Source: Chionoecetes opilio (taxonomy: Eukaryota; Arthropoda; Malacostraca; Decapoda; Majidae). Taken from it: a stretch of DNA of 64,000 bases. Below, piece by piece: positions 1-10,490 of the stretch. Numbering within the stretch: position 1 is the stretch's first letter; each line of letters begins with the position of its first letter. A model generated the notes under the pieces. That model saw only the letters and a list, made by a program, of their open reading frames with translations. It had not been told where the DNA came from and searched no databases. The translations under genes were made by a program, and so were the position numbers. The stretch is taken from positions 155,779 through 219,778 of the forward strand of contig JACEEZ010019088.1 in assembly GCA_016584305.1 (NCBI GenBank). The letters run 5' to 3'.

Positions 1-60
1 ATAAGGAAGCTACAAGAGGCCGTGAGACCTACACGTGGTGGTTCCTGTAATAAGCCAACA
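1..60 (-). mobile_element. LINE 3'-end fragment
   Basis: The first bases match, in the same orientation, segments near 10193-10262 and 54785-54860, and match the reverse complement of about 50900-50975. On the reverse strand it is the end of a CR1/L2-like LINE that finishes in repeats of TTATGTTC. Only the tail is present. Confidence 0.6.
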
Positions 61-269
61 AGCTTGGGGGCCTGTGGGAAATAGGGATAGTTGGGTGGGG
101 GCGGTACTGCCAACCCAACAACTGCTGAGGCCGTTACTCCCTCACAGAACACAAGGGCACGGCTGCCACCACACATGTAACACACTGCCCACCACCACCA
201 CTCATTACCACACAGGACACACTCCCACAGGCACGGGTACAACCACACTTGTCCACACAACACACAACT
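61..269 (-). repeat. duplicated 3' flank of zinc-finger gene
   Basis: This stretch recurs almost unchanged at about 1970-2178, so the duplication that made the second zinc-finger copy carried its 3' flank too. It contains CACCACCACT and ACACAC runs but no gene of its own. Confidence 0.75.
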
Positions 270-1151
270 TCAAAAGTGGATCTTCACGTGCCTGGCAATA
301 TCACTCTTTGTCTTGAAACACTTGCCACAAATATCACACTTGAACTCCCTCAAGCCAGTGTGTCTAAAGGTGTGTCGGTTGAGGATTGAAATGGTATAAA
401 ATCTTTTCCCACATTCTAGACATTCATAATTCTTAACACCACTGTGTGTCAGGGTGTGTCTGGTGAGGTGAGCCTTTGTAGCAAATCTTTTCCCACACTC
501 TACACATTCATGATTCTTACCACTGTGTGTCAGGGTGTGTGTGGTGAGGTTAGACTTTACAGTAAACCTTTTCCCACACTCACGACATTCATGATTTTTA
601 ACACCGCTGTGTGTCAGGATGTGCTTGGTGAGGTTAAACTTTTGAGTGAACTTTTTCCCACACTCTAAACATTCATAATTTTTAACACCACTATGTGTCA
701 GGGTGTGTGTGGTGAGGCGAGAACTGGTATAAAACCTTTTCCCACAATCCCGACATTCATGATTTTTAACACCACTGTGTATCAGGATGTGCTTGGCGAG
801 GTTAGACTTTTCAATAAATCTTTTCCCACACTCCCGACATTCATAATTCTTAACACCACTGTGTGTCAGGGTGTGTCTGGTGAGGACACTCTTCCTAGTG
901 AATATTTTCCCACACTCCAAACATTTATAATTCTTTACACCACTGTGCCTCCAGGAATGTTCCGTAAGCTTACTCTTGCATCTGAATGTTTCGTCACACT
1001 GCTGGCACTTCAGCTCACTGTCTGCTCTGTGGCCTGAGCTGCCTGCCTCCAGGTGATTCTTGTCATCACACCAGCGCCTCCCCACACCTGAGGCAGACTG
1101 ATCCTGCTGCTCTCGGCCACTTATGCTGCTCCCCGGCCCCACAGCCTCCAT
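270..1151 (-). CDS. C2H2 zinc-finger protein, nine tandem fingers
   Basis: A likely sequence-specific nuclear DNA-binding protein. The C-terminal two thirds are nine consecutive C2H2 fingers of the form C-x2-C-x3-F-x5-L-x2-H-x3-H, ending at the stop codon. The first finger is divergent (CQQC...H). Linkers are SGVKN(Y/H) instead of the usual TGEKP(Y/F), and the linker before finger 7 has lost one residue (SGKN). About 60 non-finger residues precede finger 1, with no KRAB, BTB or ZAD domain visible. I chose the ATG at 1151 (about 293 aa); the frame stays open upstream to a TTG at 1199 that lies next to a splice-acceptor-like TTCTTGCAG, so an upstream exon is possible. A decayed duplicate lies at 2179-2640 and a diverged six-finger gene at 22528. 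DNA targets cannot be read from the sequence. Confidence 0.85.
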   Translation of the reverse strand: MEAVGPGSSISGREQQDQSASGVGRRWCDDKNHLEAGSSGHRADSELKCQQCDETFRCKSKLTEHSWRHSGVKNYKCLECGKIFTRKSVLTRHTLTHSGVKNYECRECGKRFIEKSNLAKHILIHSGVKNHECRDCGKRFYTSSRLTTHTLTHSGVKNYECLECGKKFTQKFNLTKHILTHSGVKNHECRECGKRFTVKSNLTTHTLTHSGKNHECVECGKRFATKAHLTRHTLTHSGVKNYECLECGKRFYTISILNRHTFRHTGLREFKCDICGKCFKTKSDIARHVKIHF

Positions 1152-1379
1152 CGCAGCAATACTCTCGACAGCACACGCTACGGCCGGCCGGTCCTGCAAG
1201 AACCCTCTGGGATGCCGGAGCGAGTCGGGTCAGTGCCGGGCGGAGCAACCGGCTTAGACTGTGACCTCAGCACCTGCAACAGTGGTGACAGTCAGGACAC
1301 AGAGAGCCACGCGCTGCCTTGACACTCTCCTCCTGCCTGTGGGGCCCACACCCTGCTTCCTGCCTCACTCACACCATAC

Positions 1380-1515
1380 TTGAGTAAGCATGTACCACAG
1401 GGATCAGTTCTTGTACCAGCAAGAGAGATGAGAACAGTGGCAAGAGATGGAACGGAGAGAAGTGACCAGTGGGCTACTGTACCACAGGGATCAGTTCTTG
1501 CACCAGTGATATTTT

Positions 1516-1611
<96 letters not shown>

Positions 1612-1920
1612 CTGAAGGACTAAGTGGTTATGTAAGTCTGTTTGCTGATGATGCACAGCTGTCAAGACATATAAGGAGCCTTAAAGATTGTGAAGATCTG
1701 CAGAATGGTTTGTATAAGATGGTTGAAGGGAGTAAGAGATGGCCAATGGAATTTAGTGCAACCAGTGCTACGTATTGGAAATGAGACAAGGTAGAAATTG
1801 ACCCTTATGGATACATAAGATGGCAAATAATACAATAACAAAAGTAAATAAAGAGAAGGACCTGGGAGTGACAATACTGTATAACTTATCAACAGAAAAT
1901 GTAACCTGGTCTAACTGGGG
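1380..1920 (+). pseudogene. LINE reverse-transcriptase fragment (CR1/L2-like)
   Basis: Translation shows VPQGSVL followed by a hydrophobic beta strand, then FADDAQL (RT catalytic motif) and further on EKDLGVTI, all standard landmarks of non-LTR reverse transcriptase. The segment around VPQGSVL is present twice, about 100 bp apart. A (TA)n microsatellite interrupts the region between the VPQGSVL strand and FADD. Endonuclease and the rest of the RT are absent. This is a dead fragment. Confidence 0.8.
1517..1609. repeat. (TA)n microsatellite
   Basis: About 46 TA units embedded in the reverse-transcriptase fragment. Because two TA units plus phase encode alternating Tyr-Ile, the frame reads through the repeat. 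Confidence 0.97.
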
Positions 1921-2178
1921 ACCAGACCCCCCGCTAGTTCACTAACCTAACCTAGACTCTCTCCTAGAAGCCAACAAGCTTGAGGGCCTGATGAAAATAG
2001 GGATAGTTAGGTGAGGGCGGTACTGCCAACCCAACAACTACATTACTCCCTCACAGAACACAAGGGCACGGCTGCCACCACACATCTAACACACTGCTCA
2101 CCACCACCACTCATTACCACAAAGGACACACTCCCACAGGCACGGGTACAACCACACTTGTCCACACAACACACCACC

Positions 2179-2640
2179 TCAAAAGTGAATTTTCACGTGC
2201 TTGGCAATATCACTCTTTGTCTTGAAACACTTGCCACAAATATCACACTTGAACTCCCTCAAACCAGTGTGTCTAAAGGAGTGTTGGTCGAGGTTAGAAA
2301 TGGTATAAAATCTTTTCCCACATTCTAGACATTCATAATTCTTAACACCACTGTGTGTCAGGGTGCGTTTGGTGAGGTCACTCTTTGTAGTAAATCTTTT
2401 CCCACACTCCATACGTTCATGATTCTTAACACCACTGTGTGTCAGGGTGTGTTTGGTGAGGTCACTCTTTGTAGTAAATCTTTTCCCACACTCTAGACAT
2501 TCGTAATTCTTAACACCAATGTGTGTCAGGGTGTGTGTGGTGAGGTGAGCCTTTGTAGTAATCTTTTCCCACGCTCGAGACATTCAAAATTCTTAACTCC
2601 ACTGTATGCTACGGAATGTCTCTCAAGCAGACTCTTGTAT
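2179..2640 (-). pseudogene. decayed C2H2 zinc-finger duplicate
   Basis: This is a partial copy of the gene at 270-1151; its last four fingers and 3' flank are shared. Damage is visible: a one-base deletion near 2563 shifts the frame between the preceding finger and the rest, one zinc-binding Cys has become Arg (HERMECGK), and one zinc-binding His has become Arg (LTKRTLTH). Only fragments of an upstream finger remain to about 2640. It cannot make the full protein, although the open piece 2179-2583 could encode about 130 residues. Confidence 0.8.
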
Positions 2641-2910
2641 TTAAGTCGAGGAGGGATTAGCCTAACTAAATGATGTACCCTGCAAGTTAACGTGGACACA
2701 CCCAAAAACAATCAGAAAGAACAAAGAGTAGACAAATACTAGACATTGACCGAAAAGTAGAAGAGAAGACATACCAAAAAGAACTACCGGCATTACATGT
2801 ATTGGGTACTGTAATATCATGACCAAGAACTGGAACCGTCGCCAAAATAGAAACACTCGCCGAAGTGAAAAATTGGAACAGAATTCCTATCGGCGACAGT
2901 TTCAGTTACT

Positions 2911-3562
2911 TACTGTAAATGGCGGCGTACAAGTCGACTCTTTGAGCCTGAAAAAATCTCTCCATAACTAGGGGTTGACTTATACGGCGAGGACAAAATG
3001 CGAACCTTTACCACCGAGTGCCAAACAAGTGGATCAGCACTACTAACAATCGCTGTACACCAACTACCGTAGTAACTCCAGTCAGACAACTACAATATGC
3101 GCCACTTCCAGAGCAACAGCGACAACTGGAGAAGACGTTTAGCGGCAGTTCCACTCACAGCTGTTTCCAACAGCTGATACACAGTGTAAATACTAGTGAA
3201 TGCAAATGGAGGAGGACACCAGGAAGTGCAGTCCAATCTTAGGTATTACCGTGTTTTACTATAATATACAGTATGTAGCGGCACTATCAGGGAACAATGG
3301 TGTTTTTCAAGTGAAAACAAGAGGCGGACCTATAGTAAATATTCATATCTTCATATAAGTGGTGTGGTGTTATGTGTTTTTGCGACAGGTTACCGTATAC
3401 CACACCGTAGCCTATCCACATTCAAGCTTTGGCCTACCAGTAGCATACCGTATTTTGGGGGCCGACTTATACGGCAAGTATAGGCCTAACCCGTAATCTT
3501 GAGCTAATAATCTTGGGGTCGACTTGTACGCCTGGTCGACTTATACGCCACCATTTACGGTA
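2911..3562. mobile_element. DNA transposon / MITE with long TIRs, TA target
   Basis: The left end TACTGTAAATGGCGGCGTAC and the right end, which reads CGCCACCATTTACGGTA, are inverted copies, and both continue into GTCGACTT-type motifs for about 45 bp. Internal copies of GTCGACTTATACG occur near 2970 and 3460. Terminal TA and the TACCGTA start suggest a Tc1/mariner-pogo relative. No transposase frame is present; the small open frames inside are not credible genes. Confidence 0.6.
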
Positions 3563-6500
3563 TATACATAAAGACACACGACTGTATGGATGAATAACTG
3601 AATAAACCTTGACTGACCATCTGAATAAGTGACTGACAATGAATTAATGGCTATAAACACTTATAATAACCCCAAGTCACATACACTGGTAATGTCATCA
3701 AATATTTCTCTGTTGTTAATATTCAACCATTATTCCTCCCTCAAACAAGCGGCCGCCTCCACCTGTCCTATTTCTTACTCCATTATCTCCCTTATTTCCC
3801 TCTTGCCACCATTATCAACCCCATCAATGGATCCCCCGAGGCAGCAGTAGTAATGGTGAACCGTGCATTATGCTCACGCCATTAGGATGAAGGAGATATT
3901 CAGGGATAAACAACAGTACAGATTCCTGTTTTCTGAAGCAACCTTTGGGATGTCCCGGTAACGCTGTACTTTTGATAACAACACAATATCATTCTGGAAC
4001 ACCTTCCTTGCTTACCTACTACCTGGTCTAGTTTTCAACAAACTGTCATTTTCATTGCATATTTTCCTCCCCTGCACCGATCCTTCCAAGCTCACCAATA
4101 TAACCCACATTCCATGCCATAGTACAAAGGCATAGGGCACATTTAGGAAATTAAGTGAGGCATAATCATTTATAGTTGATATAATAATATATATCCCATG
4201 ACATACCTCCCCTCTACCTTTGAAACATGTACCTGGAATTATAAAGAAACATAGCTACCATCAGAATGCAAAAAAGAAAAAGGCAAAAACTTACCCTTGG
4301 AGATACCACTGCTGTGGACAGGTAAAGGTAAGGCTGTGCTCCCCTGGAAGTCCCGCTGTGGGCGACAGGTAATGCTGTGGTCAACCATCACACTCATTAC
4401 CTGTTGAGGAAAACCTCATTACAAAATATGTCCCACTATTCTCAGCTTCAACATCAGAATTCTATGGAAAACATAACACAGTATTTTCAAGAAATCAAAG
4501 AATATTGTGTCAACTGTCTATAAACCGCAGAATGCCATGCCTCTATAATTCCCTCCTCCATGACCTCAGCTCCAGTGACTCCCACCACAACACCCACAGG
4601 GAACTTTGATGAAGTAAAAGATCTTGTCATTGTATATCAATATGAACAACTGCAATGCAGAAATATTGCACAAACAAGTCAACGAATCTGACTTGATACT
4701 GACAGACAGTAGATTGAGGTACATACCATGACTAAACACCTTTGTGAGACAATTATCATCATTTCCAAACATACGACAAAACCAGCACAACAAAAACTAA
4801 GGCATGTATGTAAAGGATGGTAAATCAATGCTGAATAGAATAGAATGACTGTTCAAGTACAGGGATGATTCTATATGGACATGTGGTACAAAGACAAGGG
4901 TGTTTTTATGTATTCACGTGTTTATCTACTTATTCATCTCCATGGGTAATCACAAGCAAGGCATGCCCCTGCTTATATATGTTCAAGCTACAAACTTTCA
5001 GGGATACGTACAAACCTGCTTGTAACGCCAAAATCTGTGCACTGGGCCTCCAAATTGCCTCTGGGCAATTTCTTAAGTTGAGAAGCATGAGTGGAGTCAA
5101 CAGTGGTGAAATTTGAAAGACACTCAACTGTACCTGTTTTAAGCTGGTGAAACATACAAATGACTGAGTATTATTGGGGTAAAGCTGTACTGCACAAACG
5201 TTTTTACAAAGTATTAAGTATTGACAAGAGTAATGTTGGACTTAGGAGCATTTTGAGTTGCGAACAAACCCAAGAACCAATTATGTACCTAAATTGGAGA
5301 ATGTCTGTATTAGGTTCATACATTTTTATGAATGACGATTTTATAAATAATTAAACATGTTTTCAACTTTATTCTTCATTTGTTTAGACATTGGTGCTGA
5401 ATAGCTGGGAATTTATCTGATTTCAAGAAACCATTAATCTAATTATTAAACATACACACTCATGGACAGTGGCTCAGGACAGCTGAATGGTCAAACCTGG
5501 CTGACAGGCCCTTCATAAAAAATGTGGAATCATTGTCAGATTTTTTTAATTTTTTTATACATAAATCAAAATTTCAGTGAGGAGAAAATCAAACAGACCT
5601 CTACAGTAAGAATCCCTTCAGTTGGATTTCATGGGTTCCATTCATTCTAAACTTATATACCTGTACCTTTTCCTCCCCTCTTTGGGAAATTCGACCTTTT
5701 TTTGGCACAAGGAACATTTGATTAGTTTTTTCTTAAAACCATGCTTAGAGTACATAGTGTACTTGCTCATTTTCTTAAAAAAATCTGATGTCAGAGTACT
5801 GTTACAGGATTGACTTAGGAGTATGTATTGTCTTACTTTGGTAAACAATTAAATGCCAGATTTCTTTTGATTGAAGTCATCACAGTGAGAAATATGTTGC
5901 ATGGCTATGATACTCCTATGAAAAGATACTCCTATTTCATAGATACATCTATGAAAGCTGTTCCATATGTCTCTTTTATGTCACCAGTTATTTCATACAT
6001 TTTCACCAGTGGTTCAGTTATTTCTACCCTGAGCTGTTCATAACTTATGTTTGTATGTAAAATATATCCTACTGTTACTATGCATAAATTTGTCATTACT
6101 GTCTCAGTGGAGACACAATCCTGTACAATATACACGTAGTTGATGCATTTATAACCACCACACCATGTGTTAATGCCTTGAGCACAAATGCGCACAAACT
6201 CCTAAAAATCATATGCATTTTATACACATAGATTTATATAAGTGCCGTGATCATGTGAAAAAACAACCTGTGATTTGTAATTCTATGAAAGGTTAAGTTT
6301 TTACCAGTTTTTTTCATGGCAAGAAGTTGATTTGCAAAGTCAGCAACACTACTGGTTGTCATTGAATGCTTTGTGGTAAACAGTAAGAATAATGACCTAT
6401 GCATCATTTACTGAAGACAACTCAAACTAAGTCATGTTTGTTGTACTCCATGTTAAGTGCATGTGTTGTTGTATATTTCTGGTTTTGTATCATGAGTCTG

Positions 6501-6660
6501 ACAAAGGTGTTCTGGCGCTGGCACTGCCACCAAGGGTAACACATGTGAACTGTGTCCAATGCCAAATAAAGTCATACAAATGAACCATCTCATTTCTTAT
6601 ACCTTAAATCTATATCGTCGTCTTTTTTGGCGTCTCTGAATTTCCGTAGAGCGAGGTTAG
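3563..6660. other. no gene recognised
   Basis: About 3.1 kb of AT-rich DNA. The open frames are short and have no recognisable domain. An AATAAA at about 6564 follows a moderately GC-rich stretch and could be a poly(A) signal of something upstream on the plus strand, but no exon can be supported. Confidence 0.5.
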
Positions 6661-7080
6661 GGGAGGCCGTGGCTGAGTGGTTAGCGTCTGGGAATGGTGA
6701 ACTTGAGGTCGCGAGTTTGAGTCCCGCCGGGGCAACTCTTATGACAATCTTTAACGCAGTGGGCGGATGATTAGAACCGGGTAGTGGTGAGCACAAGGTC
6801 CCGAGTTAAAGTTCTGCCAGGAGCAACTGTTTCTTCCATTGTCAAGTGGCTGAATATACCCACATGTTGCCCATCAACTTCACCTTCGACTGCAAATGCA
6901 ACAGAGGGCACCAGGGGGCAGCATGAGCCTCCAATCCTCACAAGTGTCACTTTAATAATCCAGTCTGTGCCACCACAGCCAAGGGCCAGCCATCACAGCC
7001 CCACCTCAGCCCTCAAGGAAGGAAGATAAAAGCCTACAGGCACTATAGGCTTTAACGTAACTTTAAAAAAAAAAAAAATC
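6661..7080 (+). mobile_element. tRNA-derived SINE with poly(A) tail
   Basis: The 5' end resembles a class II tRNA: GTGGCTGAGTGG fits the pol III A box and GAGTTTGAGTCCC fits the B box. A second B-box-like stretch occurs near 6800. The element ends in an A-run at about 7063-7078. The length of about 400 bp and the body unrelated to tRNA fit a SINE rather than a functional tRNA gene. Confidence 0.65.
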
Positions 7081-7255
7081 ATAATTTATAATTATTATTA
7101 ACAAGGTATGAGTGTAAGCTTCATACAGTATAACTAAAGGAGAAACCCAAGCAGTAAGGTCAGAGAGAGAGAAAAAAAGAGGAGTTGACCGTGGCCAGAA
7201 AAAATGTGGCCACTGTTTTAAAGGGGACTGAGGATGCTGAGGATGAAATTTGTAG

Positions 7256-7415
7256 TGTGTGTCATTCACCCATGGTCTTGTCCATGTGAGCTGGCTCACG
7301 ATCGCCAGTTTCACCCTCCTGGTGCGAGCTTGGAGCTCATTATTACCAATCTTAGGGCAATGCTGGGACCTCACACACCACACACCCCTATCCCCTTGCT
7401 GAAGGGGGACAGTCA
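7256..7415 (-). mobile_element. SINE fragment (family of 20286 and 51445)
   Basis: The segment with CCATGGTCTTGTCCA and CTTGGAGCTCATTATTACC matches the copies at 20286-20530 and 51445-51718. In those copies the high-coordinate end, read on the minus strand, carries a tRNA-like head. This copy lacks the head, so it is 5'-truncated. Confidence 0.7.
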
Positions 7416-7572
7416 GCTTTGAAATGTAATAGATATACGAGTACTACTGTTCAGCGTGAGCGAGTTAGCTTCAAGCCTCAAGACTGGCCTGACGAGCTGG
7501 TTGTTGTTGGACGAGTTGTGGTCAAGTCAGCTGCTATAAAGCAGCTGACGTGCTTTGCTTTTATTTCAATGC

Positions 7573-7880
7573 TTAAAGTAATCGTCAGACCATTTCATCA
7601 TTCCTGATTTAATGCAATCAAATCATAGCCATTAACGAGTATATCAACAATACGTAGTCACTTTTTGTATCCAGTCAGCCGTTTTTAAATAATCCGCAAT
7701 CAAAATCTGCAAATTCCCCGAGTTTTCAAAACACTCTCAAGGTTTGCAGACGCTCAGGCTCAGGCTCGGTGACGTAGCATCAGGGAGGCTTCTCTTCCCG
7801 CGCTGATCAGAGAGGCACGTAAACACAGAGATAAATATAGTACTTGAAGATATTTGGGTGTTTCTGATAGATTTTTTTTG
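7573..7880 (+). repeat. direct repeat, first copy
   Basis: It starts TTAAAGTAATCGTC and continues through CATTTCATCATTCCTG to ATAAATATAGTACTTGAAG. The same 300 bp returns, about 80% identical by eye, at 9540-9852. Both copies contain a CGGTGACGT (CRE-like) site. Together they flank the P2X7-like exon. Confidence 0.75.
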
Positions 7881-8528
7881 CTATATGCCACATGCATGCA
7901 TCCTTTATGGGTGCAGCAAGACAGCTGTGCCTTTCGAGAAAAGTTTGCACACGGAAAGGAGTGGCGTGTGTAGGGTGATACACGCCTATAGTGTGTTGGG
8001 GCGAGCAGTTGTGTTGAGAAACGGTGTGTAGCGAGGGTACACAGCTGGTGAAAGACTGGACGAAAGTGTGCAGCGCGACTAGTCGGCTACCCAGTGTGTG
8101 GGTTGGGACGACGAGTGTGAGGTGAGCCTGTGTACACGGGTGTGCTGGACAAGGGCGGCGCCCCCCCGTAAGACAGTGACTCAGTCCAACACCATACCAG
8201 ACCAGGTGGCCCTGTTAGACAGGGACGCCAGGACTGGCAGCAGCGGTGGACAACCACGACTGTGAGGCTTTGTCTCTTAACAAGACCAAGTAAACCAAGT
8301 AAACCAGTTGTGGAGTGTGCATGCCCTGTGGTGAGAGACCCTGTGGTGGTGTGGCTGTCACACTTTCTGCCTTCCCGCCCGCATATTTTCCAACTCTATG
8401 CTGTAGTTAATGCTAGTATGTGGTTTCCGAGTAATGACGTTTGACTGTAGCTCCAAAACTAACCATAGGATTTTCTCGAAAGTACCTTCATTGTGATTCC
8501 CACACACACATGGTTTAACCTTATTTAC

Positions 8529-8767
8529 CAATCCATGTTTTGGAGAAGTGCCAGGTCCTCCTGCTGAACCTCAGGCTCTGCTAACACCTGTTCATCCACC
8601 TCGTACTCGGGCTCAAACATATAGGATCCCATGACAATCTGAGGTTCGTTTTCCTCATAGTATACGCGGCCAGCGTCATTTCTTTCGGTGTCAGATTGAG
8701 CATAGTACTCTAGATCTGTCACAGCGACAGATTCACTGTCTGACACCGAAGTACAATCGCTCATCAT
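8529..8767 (-). CDS. first coding exon, probable P2X7-like C-terminal-domain protein
   Basis: ATGATG opens an acidic reading frame of about 80 codons. It contains GSYMFEPEYE and ends in QNMDW. In invertebrate proteins related to the cytoplasmic ballast domain of P2X purinoceptor 7, a Y-x-F-E-P motif and then N-x-D-W-C precede the Cys cluster. Here the frame runs into a stop directly after the Trp codon, but the bases there are TTG|GTAAAT, a good splice donor, so I end the exon at 8529 in phase 2. The Cys-rich exon would lie at lower coordinates and I did not find it. The exon sits between the direct repeats at 7573 and 9540. The family assignment rests on short motifs only. Confidence 0.45.
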
Positions 8768-9539
8768 GACATTTGCCGACAGGTGTCAGACAGAGTGTCT
8801 GCGGGCGTCCCTGTTCTGACGTCATCAATAACAGTCGTAGCCCTGTTGGAGGGGAGATTTTTTTTTTCGCGCGCTTTTTACAAAAGTCGTGTTTTTACGG
8901 AAATAAGGCCTGGAAATCAATTATTTTTGGTGGATTAGGTGTTTTGAATGTACATTCAACATAATTAGGCAAAAAAAAATTGGGTCTGGACGATTACTTT
9001 AACATTGCTTTTATTTTTCTGCCCACAACCAAATGCAAAACTAAATTTTAAAATATAGACTTGGTAAGTTTGAAAAAAGTAAACCAAGACCGATGAAGGT
9101 GAAATTATCTCAGGCCATGTTTACGGAGATAACTCACAAAAGATACCGTAAGAGGATAAATTCATAGCATGGTAAAACTGCAGTTTAATACAATACTTCC
9201 TATCTTGTTTTTCGTAAGCTGACCTAACTAAGCCAGACCCCCCCCCCCCCCGCGGTAGATATCCACTCATTCCGCAGGAGTAGGCGGCCGCCAACCAGCC
9301 AGACAATCGTGCACCATAAGATTCGCTTATTTAACCCAAATAACTCTACAAAATCTATCCTAGCCTTAGCAAAACCCAAACCATACCTAGCCTAGCTATT
9401 ATCATATAATAAGTGATATATTTTTGTTTTTGCAAGTCAATAACTACAGCACAATACATGTATACTGAGCAAAAAATATGGAGAAAAAGTAAGGTGGATA
9501 CAGATTTACGAGACTAACTAACCAATATCTCCTAAACTT

Positions 9540-9852
9540 AAAGTAATCGTCCAGACCATTTCATCATTCCTGATTTAATGCAGTAAAAAATATAGCCATT
9601 ATCGAGTATACCAACAATATGTTGTCACTTTTTGCATCCAGTCACCCGTATTTTTACTAATCCGCAATCAAAATCTGTAAATTCCCCAATCTTCCAAAAC
9701 ACTCCCGACAACTTGCAGACGACGCACCATGGCTCGGTGACGTCACCTGAGGTGGCCTCCCAAACCCGCGGTAATACAAATACACGTGAAATTAGAAATA
9801 AATATAGTACTTGAAGAATTTCAGGGGTTTCTGATATATTTTTCTTGGTAGG
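9540..9852 (+). repeat. direct repeat, second copy
   Basis: Diverged copy of 7573-7880, sharing the TTAAAGTAATCG start, the GGTGACGTCA region and the ATAAATATAGTACTTGAAG end. An inverted scrap of its first 20 bases lies at 8981-9001. Confidence 0.75.
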
Positions 9853-9954
9853 ATGTGGGTGGGTGTGGGTGTTCGGAGGCATAGACCGGCCCGCCGGGCG
9901 GGGAGACACAGCGGCGCTACATTCTCCCTGCTTCCCACAACCTCAGTAGGTAAG

Positions 9955-10190
9955 AGGGTTAAGGTTAGGTTAGGTTTAATGAAAACTTTAAGGTTAGGTT
10001 GGGAGTACTTTGTGGTTAAGGTTAGGTTAGGTTTCCTTAAAACCTATAAGGTTAGGTTAGGTTTCCTTAAAACCTATAAGGTTAGGTTAAGTATACTTTG
10101 TGGTTAAGGTTAGGTTAGGCAAAGACTACTAGTAGTTTTTGGGTTAGGTTTAATGAAAACCTATAAGGTTCGGTTAAGTTAGGTTTGGTA
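9955..10190 (+). repeat. TTAGG-rich minisatellite
   Basis: Irregular repeats of AAGGTTAGGTTAGG alternate with TTTCCTTAAAACCTAT and TATACTTTGTGG. The TTAGG core equals the arthropod telomere repeat, but spacers break every run, so this is an interstitial minisatellite related to those at 13685 and 17664. Confidence 0.85.
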
Positions 10191-10192
10191 AG

Positions 10193-10262
10193 AACATAAG
10201 AACATAAGAAAATAAGGAAGCTACAAGAGACCGTGAGACCTACAAGAGGTAGTTCCTGTTTT
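10193..10262 (-). mobile_element. LINE 3'-end fragment
   Basis: GAACATAAGAACATAAGAAAATAAGGAAG and the following CAAGAG...GTTCCTG are the reverse complement of the LINE tail seen at 50900-50975. Only the 3' end is retained. Confidence 0.65.
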
Positions 10263-10490
10263 TACCCCCCTACCCCCATATTTTAGGCATATATGTCCCC
10301 CCCTCTATACTGGCATAGGCCTAAACACGGGGCAGGCCTAGTTCCTGGGACACTAACAGACATACATGACCTACATAATAGCAAATAATGGACGTAAAAA
10401 ATAATCATTCCTCTCTCTATATAGCTATAACAGCCAATATTTAACCTATTTGAGCTTATTTTCGGGTTTCTGCATTGATATTCTCCCTAT

